This document shows positions 53,048 through 61,501 of a stretch of DNA of 64,000 nucleotides, one piece after another. Within the stretch, counting starts at the first letter, position 1. Each line of letters starts with the position of its first letter. A program made the translations under genes and the position numbers. The notes below the pieces were generated by a model. It did not search any database and was not told where the DNA came from. It was given only the letters and a program-made list of their open reading frames with translations. Source of the DNA: Stenotrophomonas sp. 610A2 (GTDB lineage Bacteria > Pseudomonadota > Gammaproteobacteria > Xanthomonadales > Xanthomonadaceae); contig NZ_CP130832.1 in assembly GCF_030549615.1 (NCBI RefSeq), positions 1,674,001 through 1,738,000 on the forward strand. The letters are read 5' to 3'.

Positions 53048-55126
53048 TCAACGTACCGGCATGCCCGGCAATGCACCGCCATCGGCATCCAGCAACGCCA
53101 GCGCGCCGCCGTCGAAGCCGGCCGACAGGATCATGCCTTCGCTCAGGCCGAAGCGCATCTTGCGCGGAGCCAAGTTGGCGATGAACACCACGTTGCGGCC
53201 GACCAATGCTTCCGGTTCGGCATAGCTGCCGCGGATGCCGGAGAAGATCTGCCGCTGACCGAGGTCGCCGGCATCCAGCAGGAAGCGCAGCAGCTTGTCC
53301 GAGCCTTCGACGAAGCCGCATTCCAGCACCTTGCCGATGCGCAGGTCGAGCTTGGCGAAATCATCGATACCGATATACGCGGAAGCTTCACCTTCGGCCT
53401 TGGCCTCGGCCTTCACTTCGACCTTGGCGGGCTTCTCGGCCTTGGCCGGCTTGGCCTCGGCGGCGGGCTGGGCGGTGAGGGTGTCCTTGGAGGCGTCGGT
53501 CATTGCGTCAATCATCTTGGGGTCGATACGGGTGAACAGCGCCACGTAGGCGGCGATGCTGTGTGCGGTCAGCGGGGTGGTGATGTCGTCCCAGCCGTGG
53601 ACCGGGGCGTTGAGGAAGCTCTCGGCCTGCAGTGCCGTGGCCGGCAACACCGGCTTGAGCGCAGTGACCAGCACGCGGAACAGGTTCAGGCCCTGGGTGC
53701 AGACCGCCTGCAGTTCGGCGTCGGCACCTTCCTGCTTGGCGATGACCCACGGCTTGGTGTCGTCGATGTACTTGTTGGCTTCATCGGCCAGCGCCATGGT
53801 CAGGCGGATGGCGGCGGCCGCGTCGTTGCGCTCGTAGGCTTCGCGAATCGGTGCCAGCGCAGCGATGAAACGATCGTACTGGGCCTGGTCAGGCAGCGTG
53901 TCGGCCAGCTTGCCGTCGAAGCGCTTGGCGATGAAGCCGGCGCAGCGGCTGGCCAGGTTGACGAACTTTCCGACCAGATCGGCATTCACGCGGGCGGTGA
54001 AGTCGCTCAGGTTCAGATCGAGATCGTCGACGCCGCCGGAGGACTTGGCGGCGAAGTAATAGCGCAGTGCTTCCGGTGCCAAACCGGCATCCAGGTAGGT
54101 GCGGGCCATGATGAAGGTGCCGCGCGACTTGCTCATCTTGGCGCCGTCCACGGTCAGGTAACCGTTGACGTGCAGCTTGGTCGGCGTGCGCAGGCCGCTG
54201 CCCTTCAGCACCGCCGGCCAGAACAGGCCGTGGAAGTTGACGATGTCCTTGCCGAGGAAGTGGTGCAGCTCGGTGTTGCTGTCGGCAGCGAGCACGGCGT
54301 CGAAGTCGTCACCGGTCCTGGCGCACAGGTTCTTGAAGCTGGACAGATAGCCGATCGGCGCGTCCAGCCACACGTAGAAGTACTTGCCCGGTGCGCCGGG
54401 GATCTCGAAGCCGAAGTAGGGCGCATCACGCGAGATGTCCCACGCGCGCAGGCCGCCCTCGGCATCCAGCCACTCGGCGAGCTTGGCCTTCACGCCCGGC
54501 AGGGCCACGTCGCCGGCCAGCCATTCGCGCAGGAACTCCTGGAAGCGGCCGACTTCGAAGAAGTAATGCTCCGAGTCGCGCATTTCCGGGGTCGCGCCGG
54601 ATACCACCGACTTCGGCTCGATCAGGTCGGTCGGGCCGTAGGTGGCACCACAGACTTCGCAGTTGTCGCCGTACTGGTCGGGCGACTTGCAGTTGGGGCA
54701 GGTGCCCTTGATGTAGCGGTCGGGCAGGAACATGCCCTTGGCCGGATCGTAGAACTGCGCCACCGAGCGACGGCTGATATGGCCGGCGGCGTCGAGCTTG
54801 GCGTACAGGGCTTCGGTCAGCTCACGGTTGGTGGCCGAGTTGGTCGAGTCGTAATGGTCGAAATCCACGCCAAAGGCGGCGAAATCGCGCTCATGGCCGG
54901 CCTGGATGTTGGCGATGAAGGCTTCCGGGGTCACCCCGGCCTTCTCCGCGGCCAGCATGATCGGCGTGCCGTGGGTGTCATCGGCGCAGACGTACCAGAC
55001 CTTCTCGCCCATCATTCGCCGCGCACGCACCCAGATGTCGGCTTGGATGTAACCCACCAGGTGGCCGAGGTGCAGCGGGCCGTTGGCGTAGGGCAGGGCA
55101 TTGGTGACTAGGGCGTTGCGGGTCAT
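53048..55126 (-). CDS. metG: Methionyl-tRNA synthetase
   Basis: A 692-residue enzyme charging tRNA-Met. Class I motifs: HLGH (residues 19-22) and KMSKSRG (near 330). Zinc-finger cysteines CPNCKSPDQYGDNCEVC near 140. The linker after about 545 is rich in Ala, Lys and Glu (AEAKPAKAEKPAKVEVKAEA) and joins to the C-terminal tRNA-binding (OB-fold) domain, LDLRIGKVLECG to the end, which is the dimerising type of MetRS. Monocistronic. Confidence 0.97.
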   Translation of the reverse strand: MTRNALVTNALPYANGPLHLGHLVGYIQADIWVRARRMMGEKVWYVCADDTHGTPIMLAAEKAGVTPEAFIANIQAGHERDFAAFGVDFDHYDSTNSATNRELTEALYAKLDAAGHISRRSVAQFYDPAKGMFLPDRYIKGTCPNCKSPDQYGDNCEVCGATYGPTDLIEPKSVVSGATPEMRDSEHYFFEVGRFQEFLREWLAGDVALPGVKAKLAEWLDAEGGLRAWDISRDAPYFGFEIPGAPGKYFYVWLDAPIGYLSSFKNLCARTGDDFDAVLAADSNTELHHFLGKDIVNFHGLFWPAVLKGSGLRTPTKLHVNGYLTVDGAKMSKSRGTFIMARTYLDAGLAPEALRYYFAAKSSGGVDDLDLNLSDFTARVNADLVGKFVNLASRCAGFIAKRFDGKLADTLPDQAQYDRFIAALAPIREAYERNDAAAAIRLTMALADEANKYIDDTKPWVIAKQEGADAELQAVCTQGLNLFRVLVTALKPVLPATALQAESFLNAPVHGWDDITTPLTAHSIAAYVALFTRIDPKMIDAMTDASKDTLTAQPAAEAKPAKAEKPAKVEVKAEAKAEGEASAYIGIDDFAKLDLRIGKVLECGFVEGSDKLLRFLLDAGDLGQRQIFSGIRGSYAEPEALVGRNVVFIANLAPRKMRFGLSEGMILSAGFDGGALALLDADGGALPGMPVR

Positions 55127-55441
55127 GGCGATGGTTTGCAGCAGGGGACTGGTGATTATCGCATGGCTGAAAAGAAGCAGCCCCGGGAGGCCGGGGCTGG
55201 GGGCTTGCCAGACAGGGAGCGAAACCTGGGCCTTCCCTTCTCCCGTCTACGGGAGAAGGTGCCCTGAAGGGGCGGATGAGGGGAGCTTTTGACTTTGCTC
55301 AGCTAGAAGCTTCCCCTCACCCCAACCCCTCTCCCGCAGGCGGGAGAGGGGCTATGAGCAAGAGCTTCGAGCAGGGCCTCAAGCAACAGCTTCAAGAAAC
55401 AGCCTCAAGAAACAGCCTCAAGCAACAGCCCCAAGCAGGTC
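55127..55441. repeat. Repeat-filled spacer upstream of metG
   Basis: No gene seen. It holds the terminator hairpin, a CCTTCTCCCGT / ACGGGAGAAGG palindrome (55236-55259), a CCCCTCTCCCGC / GCGGGAGAGGGG palindrome (55326-55351) and four tandem 13-bp units of the form CAAGaAACAGCCT (55380-55431). The metG promoter should lie in the part nearest 55127. Confidence 0.7.
55168..55198 (-). terminator. Terminator hairpin after the DUF2147 gene
   Basis: On the minus strand AGCCCCGG-CCTC-CCGGGGCT is followed by GCTTCTTTTC. This 8-bp GC-rich stem with a T-rich tail lies about 245 bp past the DUF2147 stop and just upstream of metG. Confidence 0.5.
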
Positions 55442-55888
55442 TTACTGGTCGCGCAGCCAGGTCTGGGTGCGGCAGATGAATGAAATGCAGCCGGAGACGT
55501 CCAGCTTGCGGCCGTTGTCCACCAGGGCGACCTTGGAGCTGTAGGTCTTGCCCTTGGCCGGATCCAGGATGGTGCCGTTGGCCCACTTGTTGGTGCCGTC
55601 CGGGCGGACGTTCCAGAGGATGGTCATGCCTTCGATCGGCTTGCCCTTGTTGGCACCTTCACACTTGTTGCAGACCGGGTGCGGGCCCTGCTCGGACTGC
55701 AACACCTGCAGCACCCTGCCGCTGAGGGTGCCATTGGCGGCCTGGGTGATCTCGACGATCGACTTCACCCGGCCGGTTTCGTCATCGATGGTGCGCCAGC
55801 GGCCGGCGGCGCTGTCGCTGGCGTTGGCGGAAAAGCCGGCGGCCAGCAGCGGCAGGGCCAGCAACAGGGTTTTGAAAGTAGTACGCAT
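55442..55888 (-). CDS. DUF2147 exported protein
   Basis: A 148-residue protein with a signal peptide (LLLALPLLAAGFSANA) and the DUF2147 pattern: GRWRTIDDETGRVKSIVEI, GMTILWNVRPDG, WANGTILDPAKGKTYSSKV and a C-terminal FICRTQTWLR. Cysteines in HPVCNKCEG and VSGCISFIC could form disulphides. Widespread periplasmic family of unknown function, single gene. Confidence 0.9.
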   Translation of the reverse strand: MRTTFKTLLLALPLLAAGFSANASDSAAGRWRTIDDETGRVKSIVEITQAANGTLSGRVLQVLQSEQGPHPVCNKCEGANKGKPIEGMTILWNVRPDGTNKWANGTILDPAKGKTYSSKVALVDNGRKLDVSGCISFICRTQTWLRDQ

Positions 55889-56223
55889 GTGTCCCCTCCC
55901 AGGGTGGGTTTGGTCAGCTGCCGGCGGCGCTGTTACGCGCCGAATGTAACCGCATTCGGTCCCGTACGGAATCCGCAGTGCAGCAGATTTTGGAGGATGT
56001 AGTGCCGAGCCATGCTCGGCAGGGGCTTTCCTGGCAATGCTTCAAAAGCTGCCCTCACCCCAACCCCTCTCCCGCAGGCGGGAGAGGGGCTTCGAGGTAG
56101 TGCCGGGCCATGCTCGGCAGGGGCTTTGCCGGTAATGCCTCAAAAGCTGCCCTCACCCCAACCCCTCTCCCGCAGGCGGGAGAGGGGCTTTGAGCAAATG
56201 CACGGGCTTTGCGCTCCTCTGGC
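55889..56223. repeat. Tandem 98-bp composite repeat (SMAG element plus hairpin)
   Basis: Gene-free. A unit of 98 bp starting GTAGTGCCGAGCCATGCTCG at 55999 is repeated directly at 56097, with about six differences. Each unit has a GTAG palindrome of the SMAG type followed by a CCCCTCTCCCGC / GCGGGAGAGGGG hairpin (56064-56089 and 56162-56187). A start-site region for the DUF2147 gene lies at the left end. Confidence 0.85.
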
Positions 56224-59200
56224 CTACTGCACCGTCACTCGCTTGCGGTTGTCGGCCGATACACGGTCGATCAGCTTGTTGTACGGGTCGAAACCGGCTT
56301 CGTCGGGTTTCTGGTCCACGGTGACGGTGATGCTGGGAGCAGCGGCGGTGATGTGATGGCGCTGCAGATACAGCACCTTCTCATCGCGCTCCTTGCCGGA
56401 GGCACCCTTGGCGAATACGCCGACCTCGATCCAGTCGTCCAGCGTCCCTGCGGTTTCCTTGCCCATGCCGTCGGCGTAACGCTTGTCGGCGTGCAGTTGC
56501 AGGGTCACGTCGTAGCGGCCGTCGGCGCGTTTCTTCGCATTGGCCTCGACCACGCGGTTGTCGTAGAAGCTGATCTTCTCGAACAGGTCGGTGATCAATG
56601 CCTGTTGCTCGGGCTTTGCTTCGGCGCGGATGAACTCCAGCAACTCGGCCGAGGTGGTGTATGGCGGCTGCTGGAAGGCCTTGGCCTGGATGAAGCGCGA
56701 CAACGCGCGGTTCAATGCTTCCTCGCCCATTTCCTCACGCAGGCGGTAGAACACCACCGAGCCCTTGCGGTAATGGATGTACTGCTGGTTCTCCACGCGG
56801 TACAGCGGCAGTTCCTCTACATCCTCGCCGCCGCGGCCCGACAGGTAGTTGTCCAGCTCATCCTTCAGGAACTGTCGCATGTGGCCGCGTCCGTATTCCT
56901 TCTCCATCACCATCAAGGCCGAGTACTGCGACAAGGACTCGGACAGCACGGTCGCACCCTGCACATTGGCGCCGATCACCTGGTGTGCCCACCACTGGTG
57001 CGCCACTTCATGCGCGGTGACATAGAACACATAGTCGACATCATCCTTGTCGCGCAGGTCGGCGATGAAACCGATCGACTCCGAGTAGGGGATGGTGTTG
57101 GCAAAGCTCTGCGCGAACGACTGGTAGCCGGGGAACTCGATGATGCGCACCTGCTTGTGCTGGTACGGACTGAAGTTGGCTTCGTAATAGGCCAGTGACT
57201 TCTGCACGCCCTCGATCATCCGATCGACGTTGTACGGATGCTTGGCGTCGTAATAGATCTCGATCGGAATGTTCTTGTACGTTGCCTTCTTCACTGTCCA
57301 GCGTGCCGACAGATAGGCGTAGAAATTCAGCATCGGCCGGTCCATGGCGTAGCTGAAGCAGCGACGGCCATCGCGTTCGAATTCCTTCTGCAGGTAGCCC
57401 GGTGCCAGGGCGATCTGGTCCGGTGCTGTGCAGATGGTGCTGCGGAAGTCCAGCCAGTCCGAATCGTTGGAGATATAGGTATTGGCGCGTGCGGCCTCAT
57501 CCTCCAGCTTGGGCATGCGCGTCGGTTCGCCGAGGTCGCGCTTGCGGCGCTCGTTGCGGTCGTCGATCTCGGCGCCGGTGTCATAGCCGAACGCAGGCAA
57601 CACGCGGCTGTTGAAGAAGCTGCCGTTGTCGACGATCTGGCTCTGGGCCTGGTCGGAGGTGATGCCGTTGGGGTGGATGTCGACGGTGAAGCGGATGTCG
57701 CGCTCCTCGCCAGGTGCCATCGGTGCGTCGAGGTGATAGATGCGGTAGCCCAGTTCCTCATCGTGGGTGGTCAGCTTGGCGCCGCCCATCTCGATGCTGG
57801 CCAGGGTGCTGTCATCGCCCATCGCGACATGGATGTCCGGTATCGCCGCCGAATGCGTATTACGCACACGGTAGACACCATCGATGCGTACTGACTGGGT
57901 TTCCGGGTGCAGGTCGACATTATTGTCGATGGCGATGATGCGCGGCTGCGGCAGGTCCTTGTATTTGCGGTACTCGCGCTCGTAGCGGGCCTGGCGATCA
58001 AGCTGCTGGTCCGGCGAGACGAACTCGTTACGGATGTTGGTGCTCCAGTACAGCCAGCCACCGCAGGCGATGAAGGCCAGCGTGGCCGCTGCCAGGCCTG
58101 CACCCAGCGGACCGCGGAGGCGCTGCTTTGCCAAGCGCAGGCGCTGCCGCCAACCCGAATCCACACCGCGTACCCACAAGGCAGCACACAGCAACAGCAA
58201 TGCCAGCAGGAATAGCATCCAGTAGCCCTGGAAGGCCAGCTGCCCGGTCAGGAAATGGCCGTAGCCGTTCATGTCCGAATACGGAGCGATCGGCCAGCTG
58301 CCGAAGTTGTACAGGTTCTGGGTGTAGTCGAGCATGCCCAGCACTGACTGCCCGATCAGCAACAGGATCAGCAGCGCATAGCCCATGAACTTGTTATTGC
58401 TCAGTACCTGCAGCACCAAGGCCATGCCGCCCATCAGGATGTAGACCACCGAGTCCAACGCCAACGTCTTGAAATACAGCAGGGGCTCGATCTGGGTGTA
58501 GCCCTTGCTCAGCTGGATGGCGATTGCGGTGAGCCCGCCGACGGCCTGGAATGCGAATACAACTGCGATCAAGGTGAGGAACTTGCCCAGCAGCGGCACC
58601 CAGTTCGGCACCGGCATGGCGTCGCTGATGCCGGCGATGCGCGCGCTGCGTTCACGCCACACCAGTTCGCCAGCGTAGAACAGCACGATGATGATCAGCA
58701 GGAAGCTGAAGCTGCCCTGCAGTGCTTCCAGCATCTGCGAGGTCACCGGCCAGCTTGGCGTGCCGTACATGGTGCGGCGGTGCAGGGCCGTGGGAATGAA
58801 GTTGGCCATGCCCAGCACCAGCAACACCAGGAAGGGCGCGCTGCGGAAAACACCAAAGGCATCAAACCCGACCTGGCGCAGTAGCTGCCGCCAACCGGTC
58901 GCCGTGTTGAAGTTCGGAGTGACCTTGGGGGCGACCACATTGCTGCGCTTGCTGTCGGTGGTAGCAACGCTGGCCACCTTCTTGCCGCGCTTGCGGCCGG
59001 TACCACTGCGCTCGGTCCGGAACAGCGCAAAGGTCGCGGCGAACAACGCGCCGGTCACCGCCAGCCACAACACGCGGTTCTCCAGCAGGTAGCCGGTGAA
59101 CGCGGGCAAGCCGGTGTTGCGCTCTTCTGCCGACCAGTAACGCATTGCCTGGCTCATCGCGCGCATGCCGAGCGGGTCGAGCAGGGCGGCAATACGCATG

Positions 59201-59802
59201 TTGTCGATATCGGCCAGCAGTGCACGGCTGACGCCATACAACACGAAGAACACGATGACGCCGATATAGACCCACAGGATGTTGCGGGTGGTTACCGCCA
59301 GCAGCGCCAACAAGGCGGTGGTGAACAGTACGTTCGGCAGCACCATGAAAACAAACGACCACAGGTAGGGCTGCAGTGACACCGGGCCAAGCCGGGCCGC
59401 ATCGATCCATGGCATGAACTGGGCGATGAACAGGCCTGTCGCGATGATCACGTACATCAGCAGGCTGGCCAGCAGGGCCGCACCAAGACGCCCGAGAAGA
59501 TAATCGCGGCGCTTGATCGGGCTGGAGAACACCAGTTCGGAGGTGCCCAGTTCGAAGTCACGCAGCAAAGCGTTGCTGACGAACAAGGTGACCACCAACA
59601 GCCCGAGCAGGGTGAAGGAAGTCATGAACGTAGCAATCACCGACGGTGCATTGCGGTGCACGTTGCCGATGCCGCCGCCGATCTGGACGGCGTCGCTGGA
59701 AGCAGCGCCGAAGGCGATCAGGGCGAACAGCGCCGCAAGCAGCCACAACAAGGGAGAACGCAGCTGCTCGCGCAGCTCGAAGCGCAGGAAAGCGAGGGTC
59801 AT
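56224..59802 (-). CDS. ABC-2 permease fused to M1-family aminopeptidase
   Basis: A 1192-residue fusion. The N-terminal half (to about 580) carries two sets of six or so transmembrane helices of an ABC-2 type permease. After a further helix (GLAAATLAFIACGGWLYW) comes an M1 peptidase domain with the zinc motif HEVAHQWWAHQ and a Glu in LSESLSQYSAL. The catalytic domain faces the periplasm by topology. Its partner ATPase gene ends 11 bp upstream. Function is not established; roles in export of, or signalling by, peptides are possible. Confidence 0.92.
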   Translation of the reverse strand: MTLAFLRFELREQLRSPLLWLLAALFALIAFGAASSDAVQIGGGIGNVHRNAPSVIATFMTSFTLLGLLVVTLFVSNALLRDFELGTSELVFSSPIKRRDYLLGRLGAALLASLLMYVIIATGLFIAQFMPWIDAARLGPVSLQPYLWSFVFMVLPNVLFTTALLALLAVTTRNILWVYIGVIVFFVLYGVSRALLADIDNMRIAALLDPLGMRAMSQAMRYWSAEERNTGLPAFTGYLLENRVLWLAVTGALFAATFALFRTERSGTGRKRGKKVASVATTDSKRSNVVAPKVTPNFNTATGWRQLLRQVGFDAFGVFRSAPFLVLLVLGMANFIPTALHRRTMYGTPSWPVTSQMLEALQGSFSFLLIIIVLFYAGELVWRERSARIAGISDAMPVPNWVPLLGKFLTLIAVVFAFQAVGGLTAIAIQLSKGYTQIEPLLYFKTLALDSVVYILMGGMALVLQVLSNNKFMGYALLILLLIGQSVLGMLDYTQNLYNFGSWPIAPYSDMNGYGHFLTGQLAFQGYWMLFLLALLLLCAALWVRGVDSGWRQRLRLAKQRLRGPLGAGLAAATLAFIACGGWLYWSTNIRNEFVSPDQQLDRQARYEREYRKYKDLPQPRIIAIDNNVDLHPETQSVRIDGVYRVRNTHSAAIPDIHVAMGDDSTLASIEMGGAKLTTHDEELGYRIYHLDAPMAPGEERDIRFTVDIHPNGITSDQAQSQIVDNGSFFNSRVLPAFGYDTGAEIDDRNERRKRDLGEPTRMPKLEDEAARANTYISNDSDWLDFRSTICTAPDQIALAPGYLQKEFERDGRRCFSYAMDRPMLNFYAYLSARWTVKKATYKNIPIEIYYDAKHPYNVDRMIEGVQKSLAYYEANFSPYQHKQVRIIEFPGYQSFAQSFANTIPYSESIGFIADLRDKDDVDYVFYVTAHEVAHQWWAHQVIGANVQGATVLSESLSQYSALMVMEKEYGRGHMRQFLKDELDNYLSGRGGEDVEELPLYRVENQQYIHYRKGSVVFYRLREEMGEEALNRALSRFIQAKAFQQPPYTTSAELLEFIRAEAKPEQQALITDLFEKISFYDNRVVEANAKKRADGRYDVTLQLHADKRYADGMGKETAGTLDDWIEVGVFAKGASGKERDEKVLYLQRHHITAAAPSITVTVDQKPDEAGFDPYNKLIDRVSADNRKRVTVQ

Positions 59803-59813
59803 GGTCTTCTCCG

Positions 59814-60707
59814 TCAGGCGGCCTGCGCCTGCAGGCGCAGGCGCTGGAAGTAGACGTCCTCGAGACCCGGCGCTACCGGTTCGAAGCCTGCTTCAGGGCA
59901 GTTGTCGGCGAACACATGGATCACCGGGCGGCCGCCGACCAGTCGCGTCGACAGCACGGTGAAACGGCTCTCGTAGTCAGGCAGGGCGGTTTTTGCCACC
60001 TGCTTGCGCCAGACCTGCGCCTGCAGTGCGTTGATCGCATCAGTGGGGCGTCCGGTGAGCAGTACCTGGCCCTTGTTCATGATGGCCATGGTCGGGCACA
60101 GGTCGGTGACGTCTTCGACGATATGCGTGGACAGGATCACCGCCACGTTCTCGCCGATCTCGGCAAGCAGGTTGAGGAAACGGTTGCGTTCTTCCGGGTC
60201 CAGGCCAGCGGTTGGCTCATCGACGATGACCAGCTGCGGGTTGCCGAGCAGCGCCTGGGCAATGCCGAAGCGCTGGCGCATGCCGCCGGAGTAGGTGCCG
60301 AGCTTGCGCTTGCGTGCATCCCACAGGTTGACCTGCTGCAGCAGCGCTTCGACAACTTCCTTGCGCTGCTTGCGCGCGGTCAGGCCCTTGAGCACGGCGA
60401 AATGGTCGAGCAGGTCCAGCGCGCTTACTTTCGGGTAGACGCCGAAATCCTGCGGCAGGTAGCCCAGCTTGCGGCGCAGCGCGTCCTTGTCGCGCAGGAT
60501 GTCGATGCTGGCGCCATCGGCGGTGGTTAGTGTGGCGCTGCCAGCATCGGCCTCCTGCAGCGTGGCCAGGGTGCGCATCAGCGAGGATTTGCCGGCGCCG
60601 TTGGGGCCGAGCAGGCCGAACATGCCGCGGGGGATGTCGAGGTCGACATTTTTGAGTGCGTGTACGCCATTGGCGTAGGTTTTCGACAAACCACGGATCT
60701 GCAGCAT
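59814..60707 (-). CDS. ABC transporter ATP-binding protein
   Basis: A 297-residue ATPase. Walker A LLGPNGAGKSSL, signature YSGGMRQRFGIAQALL, Walker B LVIVDEPTAGLDPEER and the switch His in STHIVED are intact. It is followed after 11 bp by the permease/aminopeptidase gene, with which it should form one complex. Start MLQIRGLSKTY at 60707 with AGGAGAGG upstream; the longer open frame to 61106 runs through repeats. Confidence 0.93.
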   Translation of the reverse strand: MLQIRGLSKTYANGVHALKNVDLDIPRGMFGLLGPNGAGKSSLMRTLATLQEADAGSATLTTADGASIDILRDKDALRRKLGYLPQDFGVYPKVSALDLLDHFAVLKGLTARKQRKEVVEALLQQVNLWDARKRKLGTYSGGMRQRFGIAQALLGNPQLVIVDEPTAGLDPEERNRFLNLLAEIGENVAVILSTHIVEDVTDLCPTMAIMNKGQVLLTGRPTDAINALQAQVWRKQVAKTALPDYESRFTVLSTRLVGGRPVIHVFADNCPEAGFEPVAPGLEDVYFQRLRLQAQAA

Positions 60708-61105
60708 GGGGACCGAACCTCTCCTTGGATGATGGCTGTCACATTCAGCTACAGCCGGGTTTCCGGCAATGCGCCGGAAGTCATTAGGACCAGGGACGTG
60801 GTTACGGTCGGAATGTGACCTGATGTTGCGCGCTCTCTTTGGCCGAAGGCCAAGGGGAGGGGTTGGGGAGAGGTTGGATTTATCGCTTTTGATCTTGTTT
60901 TGGCTTCGCGGCTTATGGCCCGAGGCCACCCAGCGCCGCTCCCACAACCCATGGCGCTGACGTGTTGCCGGGAAAGCCCCTGCCGAGCATGGCTCGGCAC
61001 TACAGGGCCGCGTTATTGCACGCTTTAGCCCCTCTCCCGTGCGCGGGAGAGGGGTTGGGGTGAGGGGGGGGCGCGGGGAAAGCCTCTGCCGAGCATGGCT
61101 CGGCA
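60708..61105. repeat. Repeat-rich spacer with two SMAG elements
   Basis: Gene-free region of about 400 bp. Two inverse SMAG-type palindromes TGCCGAGCATGGCTCGGCAC at 60981-61003 and 61087-61109 flank a CCCCTCTCCCG hairpin near 61026-61050. A REP-like copy broken by about 20 bp lies at 60903-60945. The ATPase promoter should be near 60708-60800. Confidence 0.8.
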
Positions 61106-61501
61106 CTACGGGGCTGGTGTCTCGTAGAGTTCCAGCGGTAGATCGTCCGGGTCGGCGAAGAAGGTGAAGCGGCGGCCGGTGAATTCATCAACGCGTATCG
61201 GCTCGCAGGTGACTCCTTCGCGTTGCAGATGCGCGACAACCTCATCCAGCGCTGAAACGCGGAAGGCGAGGTGGCGCAGTCCGCAGGCTTCCGGCCGGCT
61301 GGGGCGTGCAGGAGGGTTTGGGAAGGAAAACAACTCAAGCTGGCTGCCATCAGGCAGGCGCAGGTCCAACTTCCACGAGTCGCGCTCGCTGCGGTAATTC
61401 TCGGCAATCACTTCCAGCCCGAGAATGCGCACATAGAAATCCCGCGAACGTGCGTAATCCGCCGCAATTACTGCAACATGATGGATGCCAAGCAGGCTCA
61501 T
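61106..61501 (-). CDS. yaeR: YaeR-like VOC-fold (glyoxalase) protein
   Basis: A 131-residue single-module VOC protein closely matching E. coli YaeR: HHVAVIAADYARSRDFYVRI, RDSWKLDLRL, ELFSFPNPPARPSRPEACGL and FADPDDLPLELYE. It can bind a metal via His and Glu residues. Its catalytic role is not known. Its ATG overlaps the stop of the upstream serine hydrolase (ATGA). The TAG stop is part of a SMAG repeat head. Confidence 0.92.
   Translation of the reverse strand: MSLLGIHHVAVIAADYARSRDFYVRILGLEVIAENYRSERDSWKLDLRLPDGSQLELFSFPNPPARPSRPEACGLRHLAFRVSALDEVVAHLQREGVTCEPIRVDEFTGRRFTFFADPDDLPLELYETPAP

Noticed and set aside
53021..55111. A 696-codon plus-strand frame opposite metG
   Set aside because: Shadow of a GC-rich gene; the minus frame has all MetRS motifs.
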